The notes beneath the pieces were generated by a model that had not been told where the DNA came from, did not search any database, and worked only from the letters and a program-made list of their open reading frames with translations. Positions 17,967 to 29,163 of a DNA stretch of 64,000 bases are shown here, piece after piece. Numbering within the stretch: position 1 is the first letter of the stretch; every line of letters starts with the position of its first letter. The stretch covers positions 1 to 64,000 of the forward strand of contig NZ_PPQC01000046.1 of NCBI RefSeq assembly GCF_002902365.1, read 5' to 3'. The position numbers were made by a program, and so were the translations under genes. The DNA is from Staphylococcus cohnii subsp. cohnii. Lineage in GTDB: Bacteria; Bacillota; Bacilli; Staphylococcales; Staphylococcaceae.

Positions 17967-18007
17967 AAGCCGTAAACAAAGTGCTACCACTAATGTTTAC
18001 GGCTTTT
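17967..18007. terminator. Terminator between convergent peptidase and SDR genes
   Basis: Arms AAGCCGTAAAC and GTTTACGGCTT with T tract on the plus strand and A tract on the left; usable in both directions. Confidence 0.75.
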
Positions 18008-18058
18008 TGGTGCTTCTTAATAACTATTAAACTCAAATAATATCACTTTCACTCTAAA

Positions 18059-18877
18059 TTATTCTGTAGAATCTTTCCAACGCGCATCACTCAACATTTC
18101 TCCTGGCCAAGTATATGCCGTCACACCACCATCAATTGTAATGGTTTCACCAGTTATAAAAGAACTGTCATCAGAAGCCAAGAAAGCAATGAGTTTACCT
18201 ACTTCATCAGGTGTGCCCAAACGACCTAAAGGCGTAACCCACTTCTGATTTTCTCTAAATATTTTTCCTTGTTCATCTTCTTTAGTACCTGTTAATTTAT
18301 CTACAAGTGGTGTTTCTATCGTACCTGGTGCGACTGCATTCGCTCTGATATGCTCACGTCCATATTCTATCGCTGTTGATCGAGTGAAATTGATGATACC
18401 TGCTTTTGCAGCATTATATGCTGAACGATTTAAATCTGCAGCAATTCCAGAAAATGACGCCATATTGATGATAGAGCCACCATTTGACATCATTAGTGGT
18501 AAAAAGAATTTAGTCATCAAAAATGTACCTCTTAAATCAACATTCATAATTCTATCAAACACATCGATTGGAAATTCATGAATACGTCCAGCGGCATTAT
18601 CAATACCAGCATTATTACATAAAATATCAATATGATTATAATCTTCTTTAATAGATTGCGCAAGCCGTTCTACTGCATGTGCATCTGATACATCTACATT
18701 ATATCCTGAAGCTTTATTACCGCCCTGGTTAATTACTTTTACTGTATCATGTACAGATGCAGAAATATCAATCGCTAAAACATGTGCCCCTTCTTTTGCC
18801 AATATTTGTGCAGAAGCAGATCCTATGCCAGTACTAGCGCCTGTTACCACAGCAATCTTATTTTCTAATCGTCTCAT
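18059..18877 (-). CDS. Short-chain dehydrogenase/reductase
   Basis: A classical SDR of 272 residues. The cofactor motif TGASTGIGS is at 12-20, NNAG near 88-91, the catalytic Ser near 141, and Tyr154 and Lys158 in YNAAK. An aspartate after the second strand (AIDIS) suggests NAD preference. The C-terminus beyond GGVTAY carries about 17 extra residues. The substrate is unknown. It is transcribed away from the neighbouring AbgT gene across a region with an operator-like repeat. The start follows AAAGGGG. Confidence 0.82.
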   Translation of the reverse strand: MRRLENKIAVVTGASTGIGSASAQILAKEGAHVLAIDISASVHDTVKVINQGGNKASGYNVDVSDAHAVERLAQSIKEDYNHIDILCNNAGIDNAAGRIHEFPIDVFDRIMNVDLRGTFLMTKFFLPLMMSNGGSIINMASFSGIAADLNRSAYNAAKAGIINFTRSTAIEYGREHIRANAVAPGTIETPLVDKLTGTKEDEQGKIFRENQKWVTPLGRLGTPDEVGKLIAFLASDDSSFITGETITIDGGVTAYTWPGEMLSDARWKDSTE

Positions 18878-19013
18878 CTATGAACTTCCCCTTTCATTTC
18901 CCTACTGTTCAATATTAATTTATCTGTAATACATTTCCTTTTTAAATCAATTTTAAAACCTTTGTATAAAGCATTCATAGATGCCTTTTGCTTGGAAACA
19001 TAAAATTTATCAT

Positions 19014-19041
19014 ACTCATTTCAAAATGAGTTTGTTATAAT
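19014..19041 (+). promoter_or_regulatory. Operator-like repeat and -10 box upstream of abgT-like gene
   Basis: A perfect 8-2-8 inverted repeat ACTCATTTCAAAATGAGT (19014-19031) lies just upstream of a TATAAT box (19036-19041). It covers the -35 to spacer region of the presumed promoter, so a regulator bound there would directly affect polymerase. Confidence 0.45.
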
Positions 19042-19070
19042 TTCGATAACTTATTTGGGAGGTAATAATA

Positions 19071-20613
19071 ATGGGGTCAAATACGAGAGAAAAATCGACA
19101 ATTATAAATAAATTTCTGAAATATTGTAGAAAAAATTGGTAATAGATTACCTGATCCAAGTATATTGTTTTTTCTAATGTGTCTTGGGCTCGCAATCATT
19201 ACATGGGTTGTTTCACTTTTTCATGTCACAGTAAAACATCCTGGAACAGGTAATACCATTGGCATCAAAAATATTTTAAGCAAAGATGGTATTGCTATGA
19301 TTTTGAATGATGCGATCAAAAACTTTTCTGAGTTCCCTGCACTCGGTTTAGTATTATCAGTGATGCTTGGGGTAGGTATTGCTGAGAAAACAGGTTATTT
19401 TGATAAATTAATGGTACAAATTGTTCATAAAGCACCCAAGCAAATCATTGTGCCTGTAATCATACTTATAGGTATTATTGGCAATTCTGCAGGAGATGCT
19501 GCAACGATTGTTTTACCACCGTTAACAGCGATGGTCTTCATTAAATTAGGCTATCACCCTATTGCCGGGTTAGCGATGGCTTACGCATCAGCACTTGGTG
19601 GTTTTTCTGCGAATGTCATGATAGGAATGTCAGATGCATTGCTTTATGCCTTTACAGAACCAGCAACAAAGATTGTTTCTGATAAAATTGCAGTTAATGT
19701 AGCGATGAATTGGTACTTTATTGCAGCTAGTGTCGTTGTATTATTGCCAACAATTTATTGGGTTACAATGCGTTTTGTCGTCCCCCGTTTAGGCTCATAT
19801 GACGATACACAGTCTAATATTAAAGTGGATGATACTAATCAAGGATTAACACTTAAAGAAAGTAAGGCTGTGTTTGGGGCAAATATAAGCTTTTTCACTA
19901 CACTTATTTTACTTATCATTATAGCAATACCACAAAATAGTTTCTTACGTAATGCCAAAACTGGCAGTTTATTGAATGATTCTCCTATTATTAATGGGGT
20001 TGGTTTAATTATTTTACTTATTTTTTTGGTGCCTGGTTTGGTGTACGGCATGTTAATGAAGGAATTTAAAAATTCTAAAGATTTAGGTAAAATGCTTGCT
20101 GATTCTATGGCTTCTATGGGGTCTTTTATTGTTATTGTCTTTTTTGCAGCACAATTACTGGCATTTTTAGAATGGAGTAATTTAGGTGTGATTGTAGCAG
20201 TACAAGGTGCTGAAGTACTTCAAGATCAAAACGGTATCGTCCTTATTTTAGGAGTGATTTTTTTAGGTGCGCTCATTAACTTATTAATCGGTAGTGCATC
20301 TGCTAAATGGGGAATTCTTGCTCCAATATTTATTCCAATGCTGATAATTGTAGGATTTCATCCTGCATTCACACAAATGTTGTATAGAATTGGAGATTCA
20401 ATTAGTAACCCAATTACGCCAATGATGCCTTATTTGCCATTACTTTTATCTTATGCTCAAAAATATGATAAACATATGAAATTAGGCTCACTGTTATCTA
20501 GTTTAATGCCTTATACCATTATTCTAAGTATTGTATGGCCCATATTCATGATTATATGGTACTTACTTGGCTGGCCATTAGGCCCTGGAGGCCCTTTACA
20601 CATCAATGAATAA
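19071..20613 (+). pseudogene. AbgT-family transporter, frameshifted near the N-terminus
   Basis: An AbgT (p-aminobenzoyl-glutamate or drug transporter) family protein with about 11-12 helices and motifs such as GNSAGDAATIVLPPL and the late ISNPITPMMPYLPLLLS. The ATG at 19071, with GGGAGG upstream, opens a frame that ends at TAA 19140. The family-typical VEKIGNRLPDPS sequence continues in the next frame. Removing one A from the GAAA at 19118-19121 joins the two frames as ...FLNIVEKIGNRLPDPS. The rest of the protein is intact. Internal starts (TTG 19165, ATG 19177) lack a good ribosome site, so the product is probably lost or poorly made. Confidence 0.75.
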
Positions 20614-20660
20614 GTCAAAAACAATATTAAATTTCAAACTATATAAAAATCATTAACATG

Positions 20661-20679
20661 AATTGAACAATATTCAATT
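20661..20679. promoter_or_regulatory. Inverted repeat upstream of ppx
   Basis: AATTGAA and TTCAATT flank a 5-base centre, about 100 bases before the ppx start. It could be an operator; nothing identifies the regulator. Confidence 0.25.
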
Positions 20680-20778
20680 GATGTATCACAAATCATGCTA
20701 TTTATTGTAATATTAAAGAGAAAAGTGGGTAAATAAATTTATAAACAACTATTTACCTCATATATACAGGAGGAGATT

Positions 20779-22305
20779 ATGGAACGCATAGGATTAGTAG
20801 ACATCGGATCAAATACAATAAGGTTAGTTATTTTTGAATTCGATACTAAAACAGGATTAAATGAAATTTTAAATATTAAAACGCCCGCACGCTTAAGTCA
20901 ATATTTAACCGATGATTTAAAGATGAACCAAGATGGTATCGATGTGTTGACAACAACATTACACAGCTTTAAAAGCGTCGCTAATAAATTTGAAGTAAAC
21001 GAATTACATCCTGTTGCGACAGCTGCTATTAGACAATCTACCAATCAAAATGAAATTATCAAACACATTAAAAGCGAACTTGACATCAGCATCAAAATCA
21101 TTCCTGATCAAGAAGAAGCTTTTTATGGTTTTTATGCCATCACTCATACTACAGATGTAGAAGATGGTGTTTCTATCGATATTGGTGGTGGTTCTACAGA
21201 AGTCACTTTATTCAAAGATAAAACGATCATTGAAGCGCATAGTTTCCCATTTGGCGTTGTAACATTAAAACGAAAATTCTTCGAAGATAAAGATCATAAT
21301 GATAAATCAGCAATTAAAGCAATGGAAAAATTTATAGCTAAGCAATTCGAACAGCTACCATGGTTACAAGACCAAAAAATTGCTTTAGTCGGTATTGGTG
21401 GATCGGCTCGTAACGTAGCACGCATTCATCAGTCAGAACATTCTTATCCCATTGGTGGTGTTCATAACTACTCAATGACTGAAGAAGATATGGATGAGGT
21501 ATATAAAATAATTAAAAAGAGTTCACGTGATGACTTAAAAGATATTGATGGATTAAGCAGAGACCGTATAGACATCATATTACCAGCAGTATCCGTATTC
21601 AAAACTTTATTCGAACAAATCAATGCAACCCACTTCACTTTCTCACGCAAAGGGCTACGTGAGGGCTATATAATGAAGTTGATATCCGAACGTCACCCAC
21701 AAGAATTTAAAAAAGAAAATATTAGAAAAGATGCATTATATCATTTAGCTAATGAATATAGCATCGAAGAATCTAGTGCAAAACAACGCGTTAAATTGGC
21801 TCAATCATTGTTATCACAACTGATTGACTTAGATAAAATTCAAGTTACTAAAAAAGAGCAAGAACTTTTTGCGGAAGGTGCATATTTATATTATTTAGGA
21901 AGATTTATTGACGCAGATTCTAGTTCACCGCATACGTATTATATTATAGCGAATTCAATGATTGATGGTTTTCCACATGAAGATCGCGTCAAACTTGCAA
22001 TGTTAGCAAGTTTTAAAAATAAATCTCTTTTAAAATTTTATAGCCAAGAGACCGCATGGCTACGTGGCAAAGAGTTGGATCATATTCAATTTTTAGGCGG
22101 TATTATTAAATTTGTAAATGCCCTAAATATATCACATACTAGCCCAGTGGAACGTGTGGCATTACAAGAAGAAGATGGTGCTTATACTTTGTATGTCCAT
22201 TATATTGGTGAACCGATTGCTGAAGAATATCAATCACTTAGACAAAAAAAGCATATCGAGAAAATTTTAAAAGAAAATCTTTCTATCATCTTTACAAAAT
22301 CTTAA
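20779..22305 (+). CDS. ppx: Exopolyphosphatase (Ppx/GppA family)
   Basis: A cytosolic phosphatase of 508 residues that releases phosphate from polyphosphate chains or hydrolyses pppGpp. The ASKHA-fold motifs are visible: DIGSNTIR at 7-14 and DIGGGSTE near 138. A C-terminal helical (HD-like) domain starts about residue 310. It has an AGGAGG site and lies 67 bases before the polyphosphate kinase gene, so the two are probably co-transcribed, making and breaking the same polymer. ppx-ppk pairing is common in bacteria. Confidence 0.9.
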   Translation: MERIGLVDIGSNTIRLVIFEFDTKTGLNEILNIKTPARLSQYLTDDLKMNQDGIDVLTTTLHSFKSVANKFEVNELHPVATAAIRQSTNQNEIIKHIKSELDISIKIIPDQEEAFYGFYAITHTTDVEDGVSIDIGGGSTEVTLFKDKTIIEAHSFPFGVVTLKRKFFEDKDHNDKSAIKAMEKFIAKQFEQLPWLQDQKIALVGIGGSARNVARIHQSEHSYPIGGVHNYSMTEEDMDEVYKIIKKSSRDDLKDIDGLSRDRIDIILPAVSVFKTLFEQINATHFTFSRKGLREGYIMKLISERHPQEFKKENIRKDALYHLANEYSIEESSAKQRVKLAQSLLSQLIDLDKIQVTKKEQELFAEGAYLYYLGRFIDADSSSPHTYYIIANSMIDGFPHEDRVKLAMLASFKNKSLLKFYSQETAWLRGKELDHIQFLGGIIKFVNALNISHTSPVERVALQEEDGAYTLYVHYIGEPIAEEYQSLRQKKHIEKILKENLSIIFTKS

Positions 22306-22372
22306 AATTCATATGATAAATTGTACGTAGCAAAATATGTTAACAAGACTACAATAAGGTGGAATTAGAATT

Positions 22373-24532
22373 ATGCAAAAGAAATTGGGAGAGAGAGATT
22401 TAAATTTACCACAATATTATAATAATAGAGAGCTCAGTTGGTTAGATTTTAATTATCGCGTATTACAAGAAGCTGAAGATAAAAACAATCCTTTATTGGA
22501 ACAATTAAAATTTATTTCTATATTTAGCTCTAACTTGGATGAATTCTTTATGGTGCGTGTGGCCGGATTACAAGATCAAGTTAAAATGGGCTATGATAAA
22601 CCTGAGAACAAAGCACAACTCACACCTAAAGAACAACTTGAGCAAATAAAAATAAAAAATAAAAAATATGTAGATTTACAGTATGCACGTTATAACGAAT
22701 TAGTAGAACTGTTAAAACAACATCGTGTGGAAGTAACAAAACCTGAATCTTTACCAGAGTCTTTATTACCACAGTTAGAACGTGAATTTAAAACAGGTAT
22801 CTTACCTACATTAACACCATTAGGTATCGATGCTTATCATCCTTTCCCAAAATTAAACAATAAAAGCTTGAATATATTTGTAGATATTGATACCGATGAT
22901 GCAATTAATTCGGCTATTGTACAAATACCATCATTAATTCCAAGATTTTATACATTAAATCAAGGTCAAACTCAATACGTTGTAATGTTAGAAGATATTA
23001 TCACTTATTATATTAATGAGTTATTCACTGGCTATGAAGTGTTAAATACCTTCACCTTTAGAATTACACGTAATGCCGATCTAACCATCCATGAAGATGG
23101 TGCCGAAGATTTGTTAATTGAAATAGAACGCTTCTTAAAAGAGCGTAAACGCGGAACAGCAGTACGTTTAGAGATAGACGGAAGACAAGCAACTTATGAA
23201 GACGTTGTTTGGATTATCAATCAGTTGGAAGTTCATGATAATGATGTCTATTTTGTAGACGGTCCATTAGATTTAACACTGCTTTTCGATCTTGTAGACC
23301 ATTTATCTAATAGTTTAAAACATTTAACATATAATAAATATCTACCACAACCACCTCAATCTTTGGGTAATGAAGACATTTTTGATTTATCATTAAAACG
23401 TGATATTTTCTTTCATCATCCCTATGAATCCTTTGAACCAATTGTAGATTTCATTCGTGATGCTGCAAATGATCCGAACACGATTGCTATTAAACAAACA
23501 TTATATCGTGTAAGTAAAGATTCACCAATTATTAATAGTTTGAAAACAGCTGCAGAAAATGGTAAACAAGTAACTGTGCTCGTTGAATTAAAAGCACGTT
23601 TTGATGAAGAAAATAATGTTCACTGGGCAAGAATGTTAGAAGATGCAGGCTGTCATGTTATTTATGGTATGACATATTTGAAAACGCATAGTAAAATTTC
23701 GCTTGTGGTCAAACGCAACAATAACAAACTCACATCTTTCGTACATTTAGGTACTGGAAACTACAACGATAAAACAGCTAAGCTCTATACAGATATGGGC
23801 ATTATCACAACAAATCAAGAAATAGCAGAAGATGCTATTAACTTCTTTAACTACCTCAGTGGATATACATTGAAACCAGAATATAATAAACTCATTGTAG
23901 CTCCATACGACATACGTGATGTATTCTTAGCTCGAATAGACAAAGAAATCAAATCACATCGTGAAAACGGTAATGGAAAAATTATGATGAAGATGAATTC
24001 ATTAACAGATAAAGATATTATTCTTAAATTATTTGAAGCTTCTCGTGCTGGTGTCAAAGTTAAATTAATTATTCGCGGTATTTGTTGTTTAAAACCAGGC
24101 ATCCCAGATGTCAGCGATAATATTGAAGTAGTAAGTATCGTTGGTCGTTTCCTTGAACACTCTCGTATCTATTACTTCCATAATAACGGTGATGAAAAAA
24201 TTTACCTCTCTTCAGCAGATGCAATGACACGTAATATGATTAAGCGTGTAGAAATATTGTTCCCTGTCGAAGATAAAAAAATTGCTAAACGCTTATTAGA
24301 TTATATGAATTTACAATTATCAGATAACCAAAAAGGTCGATATCAGGACGAACAAGGTTATTATCATTATATTCATAATAATTTATCACCATTAAATTCA
24401 CAGGCTTATTTAATGAAAGAAGCGATGACATTTGGTCAAAAATTAAAAGAAGCTTCTACCCTGCCACAAGAAGTTCCTATACAACATAAAAATCGATGGT
24501 TTTCTAAACTAAAAGATACGTTTAAACGATGA
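22373..24532 (+). CDS. ppk1: Polyphosphate kinase 1
   Basis: A 719-residue enzyme that polymerises the ATP gamma-phosphate into polyphosphate. All four PPK1 regions can be followed: the N-terminal [21 protein letters not shown] helix region, the head domain, and two C-terminal phospholipase D-like domains. [12 protein letters not shown] carries the phospho-accepting histidine, and [18 protein letters not shown] and RGICCLKPG follow. Length is normal for the family. Ribosome site AAGGTGGA precedes the ATG. It is the second gene after ppx and ends at a strong terminator. Confidence 0.93.
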   Translation: MQKKLGERDLNLPQYYNNRELSWLDFNYRVLQEAEDKNNPLLEQLKFISIFSSNLDEFFMVRVAGLQDQVKMGYDKPENKAQLTPKEQLEQIKIKNKKYVDLQYARYNELVELLKQHRVEVTKPESLPESLLPQLEREFKTGILPTLTPLGIDAYHPFPKLNNKSLNIFVDIDTDDAINSAIVQIPSLIPRFYTLNQGQTQYVVMLEDIITYYINELFTGYEVLNTFTFRITRNADLTIHEDGAEDLLIEIERFLKERKRGTAVRLEIDGRQATYEDVVWIINQLEVHDNDVYFVDGPLDLTLLFDLVDHLSNSLKHLTYNKYLPQPPQSLGNEDIFDLSLKRDIFFHHPYESFEPIVDFIRDAANDPNTIAIKQTLYRVSKDSPIINSLKTAAENGKQVTVLVELKARFDEENNVHWARMLEDAGCHVIYGMTYLKTHSKISLVVKRNNNKLTSFVHLGTGNYNDKTAKLYTDMGIITTNQEIAEDAINFFNYLSGYTLKPEYNKLIVAPYDIRDVFLARIDKEIKSHRENGNGKIMMKMNSLTDKDIILKLFEASRAGVKVKLIIRGICCLKPGIPDVSDNIEVVSIVGRFLEHSRIYYFHNNGDEKIYLSSADAMTRNMIKRVEILFPVEDKKIAKRLLDYMNLQLSDNQKGRYQDEQGYYHYIHNNLSPLNSQAYLMKEAMTFGQKLKEASTLPQEVPIQHKNRWFSKLKDTFKR

Positions 24533-24533
24533 T

Positions 24534-24572
24534 AAAGAACCACTTCCCAACTTGTTGGGTTAGTGGTTCTTA
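24534..24572 (+). terminator. Terminator of the ppx-ppk operon
   Basis: Stem AAGAACCACT and AGTGGTTCTT with an inner CCAAC/GTTGG stem directly behind the ppk stop codon. The T tract is short, but the position is convincing. Confidence 0.65.
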
Positions 24573-24770
24573 TGCATGAGCTAAAGCTCAGGTAATCCTT
24601 ATTGCGAAATCATCTTTATCGGTTTCGTATGATATCCTCTTATTAAATAATAAAAAATTCATCTCATTCTCAACTTATAGCATTTTGAAATATCAGTTAT
24701 ATAACATCTTATGTATCTAATTTTGCTATAATAAACACTAAATACTATTAACTTTTATGAGGTGTCACTT

Positions 24771-26069
24771 ATGATAAATGTTGAAAAATTAAAAAGTAAC
24801 TTTCCTTTAGTCAATGACATGCAACAATATAAACCGATATTTTGGAAAAATCCAAATTTTCGTAATGATGAAACATTCCCTTTTTCATTAGATGATATAG
24901 AAGATGCTGCAGCAAGGTTAAAACGTTTTAGCAGTTATATACGTAATGTTTTTCCTAAAACTGAAAAAGACCATGGTCTGATTGAATCCCCACTAAAAGC
25001 AATCCCTTTTATGCAACAAGCATTAGTTGACTCTGAACACCTTGAGCAAAGTGGTAAATTATGGCTTAAATGCGATAGTCATCTTGCTATTTCAGGCTCT
25101 ATAAAGGCAAGAGGTGGTATATATGAAGTTCTAAAACTAGCTGAATCTATCGCTATAAAGGAATGTGGTTTAAAATATACAGATGATTACAAAATTTTAT
25201 CCGAATCAAAATATAAAGCGTGCTTTCGTAAATATACCGTTGCTGTCGGTTCAACTGGTAACCTAGGTTTAAGTATTGGCATCATAAGTGCACAATTAGG
25301 CTTTCAAGTTATTGTACATATGTCTAGTGATGCGCGCCAATGGAAAAAGGACTTACTTCGGTCACGCGGTGTGAAAGTTGTTGAACACCAATCTGATTAT
25401 CAATATGCAGTTGCTGAAGGACGGAAGGCTGCAGAAAACGACCCTACTTGTCATTTCATAGATGATGAAGGTTCTGCTGATCTTTTCTTAGGTTATACAG
25501 TTGCTGCTTTACGGTTAAAAACACAACTTAGCAATGAAGGTATACAAGTAGATGCACAACATCCCCTTTTTGTTTATCTGCCTTGTGGTGTTGGTGGAGG
25601 TCCAGGTGGTGTTGCCTTTGGATTAAATCAAGTATTTGGCGATCATGTGTATTGTCTTTTTGCTGAACCTACACATGCACCATGCATGACATTAGGAATG
25701 ATGACACAACTGCACAACCAAATAGCTGTAACAGATATTGGATTAGACGGCCGTACTGATGCAGATGGTCTTGCTGTTGCCAGACCTTCAAAACTCGTTG
25801 GTCATATAATGAATTCATTATTATATGGTGCTTTTACTGTAGAAGATCAACAAATGTACCGATATTTATATTTGCTTAGTCAAAAGGAACGTATATTTGT
25901 TGAACCCTCTGCAGCATCAGGGTTTGCAGGTTTAAAAGCAGTGTTGAAACATACCGACAAAACTCATTTTAATTTATCTAATGCCAATCATATTGTATGG
26001 GCAACTGGCGGTAATATGGTACCTAAGGAAGAAATGTTAAAATATGTGGCTCAAGGCAAACAATCATAA
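24771..26069 (+). CDS. dsdA: D-serine ammonia-lyase
   Basis: A PLP enzyme of 432 residues that deaminates D-serine to pyruvate and ammonia. The PLP lysine is K112 in [20 protein letters not shown] contacts the substrate or cofactor, and the glycine loop [14 protein letters not shown] holds the phosphate. Length and order match DsdA. The ATG at 24771 follows GAGGTG; an in-frame GTG three codons earlier is inside that site. No DsdX permease or DsdC regulator is next to it. DsdA is known in S. saprophyticus, where it allows growth with the D-serine in urine. Confidence 0.92.
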   Translation: MINVEKLKSNFPLVNDMQQYKPIFWKNPNFRNDETFPFSLDDIEDAAARLKRFSSYIRNVFPKTEKDHGLIESPLKAIPFMQQALVDSEHLEQSGKLWLKCDSHLAISGSIKARGGIYEVLKLAESIAIKECGLKYTDDYKILSESKYKACFRKYTVAVGSTGNLGLSIGIISAQLGFQVIVHMSSDARQWKKDLLRSRGVKVVEHQSDYQYAVAEGRKAAENDPTCHFIDDEGSADLFLGYTVAALRLKTQLSNEGIQVDAQHPLFVYLPCGVGGGPGGVAFGLNQVFGDHVYCLFAEPTHAPCMTLGMMTQLHNQIAVTDIGLDGRTDADGLAVARPSKLVGHIMNSLLYGAFTVEDQQMYRYLYLLSQKERIFVEPSAASGFAGLKAVLKHTDKTHFNLSNANHIVWATGGNMVPKEEMLKYVAQGKQS

Positions 26070-26461
26070 ACGTCAACGATTTAGAAACATACCTGACAAC
26101 AAACATTTAACTTTAAGTATACACCCCACTTTATGTTTTGCTCGATACCTTATCTAAAAAACGCATATATAATAACCTTGCTTCTTTTTCAATGATGGCA
26201 TTAGGCTTGGTTAAAATTTATAATAAATATAATATGTTCGAAGTGGTATCGTCACACTTACTTTCATTCTAAAACCTAAAACAATATTTTAGGTTTTATT
26301 TTTTTATATAAATATAGATAAAAGCGTCTAAAGTCACGTTGCTAAGAATATTTTCTGAATATTTATTGAATTCTAAAATCAACTGTGTTAAAGTATGTTT
26401 TATCAATTCACTTTAGTTCGGTAGAGAAACAAAGTATTTAATAAAGGATGGTCATTATACT
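26070..26461. promoter_or_regulatory. Region between dsdA and the his operon
   Basis: No gene is seen. A hairpin with AAAACCTAAAA (26271-26281) and TTTTAGGTTTT (26287-26297), followed by a T-rich run, is a good plus-strand terminator, about 200 bases after dsdA. A minus-35/minus-10-like pair (TTGGTT, 17 bases, TAATAT) lies just upstream, so a short RNA is possible. Closer to hisZ there is a probable promoter, TTGAAT (26366-26371), 17 bases, TAAAGT (26389-26394). No T-box or leader peptide rich in histidine codons was found. Confidence 0.45.
26271..26306 (+). terminator. Terminator upstream of the his operon
   Basis: An 11-base stem, AAAACCTAAAA with TTTTAGGTTTT, loop CAATA, then a long T tract. 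It ends either the dsdA transcript or a short RNA starting near 26240. Confidence 0.75.
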
Positions 26462-27277
26462 ATGGATACGAAAGCACTTATTAATAACAAAGAATATGAA
26501 TTATCATTTTTAAAACATTTTCAACAAGCGGATTTTAAACTTGTTGATTTTAGTTTTATAGAATCATTATCCTGGCAATCACTTACGCCTGATGATTTAC
26601 AACAAATGACAGAGCGTAGCTTTTGGCAACATGACCATCATATTTTTGCTTTGCGCAATGATTTCACTGACCAATTATTGCGTTACTACAGTAATTATCA
26701 ACCTGAACAACAACGTTTAGCTTATAGTGGTCCAATCGTCAGAAATAATGAAGTTTACACTCAATTAGGTATAGAACATTACAACCCAACTGTTACAGAT
26801 ATGCAAAACGATTTTAAAACGTTTTATAACTTTATTAAATATACGTTGAATGATGATATCGACTTTGTCATTTTAGGACATTATCAATTAATCGATTTAT
26901 TATTAACAGCTAGCGAACAAAGCCAATCGATATTAAATCTTATACAAGAGCGAAATATTTCAGAGTTAACTGCACAGTTAGGTCTTGCGCATCCTGTGGT
27001 ACAGTTGCTCACTACAAAAACAACTGAACAACTTGATTTATTAACACAACTATTTCCACATGACCATCGCACCATCCAGTCTTTACATCGGTGGGAACAA
27101 TGGTTTAAATCACAAAATATTACTGAAATTCATCTTGATATAACCCCTAGACCACCACGTTCTTATTACAAAGGATCATTCATGAAATGTCATTTAAAAA
27201 ATAATAAAACTCAGCGTCTCACTGGTGGGTTTTATAAAGGGAAATTAGAAGGTTTTGGACTAGGTTTTATACTATAA
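26462..27277 (+). CDS. hisZ: ATP phosphoribosyltransferase regulatory subunit HisZ
   Basis: A 271-residue paralog of histidyl-tRNA synthetase that lacks aminoacylation function and is required by the short form of HisG. Sequence conservation is weak, but class II synthetase-like stretches can be followed ([36 protein letters not shown] and the final [15 protein letters not shown]). It is shorter than Bacillus HisZ (about 390), as in other staphylococci. It is the first gene of the histidine operon, behind a GGATGG site, and hisG follows within 20 bases. Confidence 0.85.
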   Translation: MDTKALINNKEYELSFLKHFQQADFKLVDFSFIESLSWQSLTPDDLQQMTERSFWQHDHHIFALRNDFTDQLLRYYSNYQPEQQRLAYSGPIVRNNEVYTQLGIEHYNPTVTDMQNDFKTFYNFIKYTLNDDIDFVILGHYQLIDLLLTASEQSQSILNLIQERNISELTAQLGLAHPVVQLLTTKTTEQLDLLTQLFPHDHRTIQSLHRWEQWFKSQNITEIHLDITPRPPRSYYKGSFMKCHLKNNKTQRLTGGFYKGKLEGFGLGFIL

Positions 27278-27293
27278 ACAAGGAGTGAAAATC

Positions 27294-27911
27294 ATGCTTA
27301 CTGTCGCATTGGCAAAAGGTAGATTACTTAAAAGTTTTATAAAGTATTTAAATGAAATAAGAGAAACTGAAATAGCATATGCACTTGAACAAAGAGAGCG
27401 TCAATTACTTATAACAGTTAATGATATACAATTTATTTTAGTCAAGGGTAGTGATGTACCGATATATGTTGAACAAGGCGTTGCAGATATTGGCATCGTC
27501 GGCAGCGATATTTTAGAAGAAGGTAATTATTTTATTAACAACTTACTGGATTTACCTTTTGGCGAATGTCACTTTTCACTTGCTGCTAAACCAGAAGCTT
27601 ATCAATTTAAAAAAGTAGCTACTTCATATACCCAAACAGCACGTCAATATTTTGAAGCACAAGGTTTAGATGTTGAGCTTGTAAAACTATCAGGTTCAAT
27701 TGAATTGGCATGTTTGGTAGATATGGTAGATGGCATTGTTGATATTGTTCAAACTGGTACTACTTTAAAGTCAAATGGCTTAGTTGAAAAAGAAAAGATT
27801 AAAAACATCAATGCTAAACTCATTACAAATAAGGCATCATATTTTAAAAAATCAACTGAAATTGATGATTTAATTAAAACTTTGGAGGTGACGCTCATTG
27901 ATTACAAATAA
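27294..27911 (+). CDS. hisG: ATP phosphoribosyltransferase, short form
   Basis: Catalyses the first step of histidine synthesis, ATP plus PRPP to phosphoribosyl-ATP. At 205 residues it is the short HisG class that needs HisZ for activity and feedback control. Visible are ALAKGRLLK at the start, [13 protein letters not shown] in the middle, and the PRPP loop [14 protein letters not shown] near residue 150-163. The ATG at 27294 has AAGGAG eight bases upstream. An in-frame GTG at 27285 is too close to it. The end overlaps hisD. Confidence 0.93.
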   Translation: MLTVALAKGRLLKSFIKYLNEIRETEIAYALEQRERQLLITVNDIQFILVKGSDVPIYVEQGVADIGIVGSDILEEGNYFINNLLDLPFGECHFSLAAKPEAYQFKKVATSYTQTARQYFEAQGLDVELVKLSGSIELACLVDMVDGIVDIVQTGTTLKSNGLVEKEKIKNINAKLITNKASYFKKSTEIDDLIKTLEVTLIDYK

Positions 27912-29163
27912 AGAAACATTTATGAATAACTACCTGAACCAATCTGAACTAAACGAAGATTTATATCCAATCGTAAAAGAAATTTGTGATCAAGTGAAAT
28001 TTCGAGGGGACGACGCCTTAAAGGAATACAATCTAAAACTAGACAAAGTAGAAACATCACAATTATCAGTTTCTAAGGAAGACTTATTTACTGCTTATCA
28101 ACGCATTGACTCATCTATACGGGAAGCTCTTGAACAAAGTCATGACAGAATTAAGGCATATCAAATGTCTATTAAACAAGAGCATCAGCAGGATAATTCA
28201 GAATGTTACGAAATATATCACCCGTTAGAGCGTGTCGGTGTCTATGTCCCAGGTGGTAAAGCTAGCTATCCCTCCACCGTGTTAATGACTGTAACACTTG
28301 CTAAAGTTGCTGGTGTTAAAAATATCGTCGTCGTTACTCCACCACAAATTGAAGGTATACCTGATATTGTACTTGCTGCCTGTTATATTGCTGGTGTTGA
28401 TCAAGTTTACCAAGTTGGTGGCGCACAAAGTATTGCTGCTCTTGCGTATGGTACTGTGACAATTCCTAAAGTGGATAAAATTGTTGGACCTGGAAATCAA
28501 TATGTTGCCTATGCCAAAAAATATTTATATGGGCAAGTTGGCATTGATCAGATTGCTGGTCCAAGTGAAATTGCACTAATCATTGATCGATCGGCTGACA
28601 TAAATGCCATTACTTATGATGTATTTGCTCAAGCAGAACATGATGAACTCGCTAGAACATTTGTCATCAGCGAAGATAAAGACTTATTACAACAATTAGA
28701 AAATAATATTCAAAAAACTCTAAGACAAATCAAACGGCAACCTATTGTTGAAGCCAGTTTAAAACACAATCACTTCTTAATTTCAGTAGAAAACTTTACT
28801 GAAGCTTGCGATTTGATGAATCAAATTGCACCGGAACATGCATCTATACAAACACAATGTCCACATGACTATATCAACCATGTGAAATATGTAGGTGCAC
28901 TCTTCTTAGGACATTATTCTCCAGAAGTTATCGGAGATTATATTGCTGGCCCAAGCCATGTACTACCTACAAATCAGACTGCTCGTTTTACCAATGGTCT
29001 ATCTGTGAATGATTTCTTAACGAGACATTCTGTCATAGATTTATCACAACAAACATTTAAAAACATTGAACAATCCGCACGTAAATTAGCACATATTGAA
29101 CACTTGTATAATCACGAACAATCCATAGAAATGCGAACAACAAAGGAGCCACACAATGATTAG
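27898..29163 (+). CDS. hisD: Histidinol dehydrogenase
   Basis: Oxidises L-histidinol to histidine in two NAD-dependent steps with zinc. The 421-residue protein carries [63 protein letters not shown] and [10 protein letters not shown], all family landmarks. The likely start is the TTG at 27898, eight bases behind GGAGGTG inside the hisG end. The next ATG (27922) has no ribosome site. The overlap of 14 bases with hisG implies coupling. Confidence 0.93.
   Translation: MITNKETFMNNYLNQSELNEDLYPIVKEICDQVKFRGDDALKEYNLKLDKVETSQLSVSKEDLFTAYQRIDSSIREALEQSHDRIKAYQMSIKQEHQQDNSECYEIYHPLERVGVYVPGGKASYPSTVLMTVTLAKVAGVKNIVVVTPPQIEGIPDIVLAACYIAGVDQVYQVGGAQSIAALAYGTVTIPKVDKIVGPGNQYVAYAKKYLYGQVGIDQIAGPSEIALIIDRSADINAITYDVFAQAEHDELARTFVISEDKDLLQQLENNIQKTLRQIKRQPIVEASLKHNHFLISVENFTEACDLMNQIAPEHASIQTQCPHDYINHVKYVGALFLGHYSPEVIGDYIAGPSHVLPTNQTARFTNGLSVNDFLTRHSVIDLSQQTFKNIEQSARKLAHIEHLYNHEQSIEMRTTKEPHND

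Noticed and set aside
26070-26461. T-box riboswitch before hisZ
   Set aside because: No AGGGTGG-type T-box sequence or specifier stem can be found, and the leader is short.
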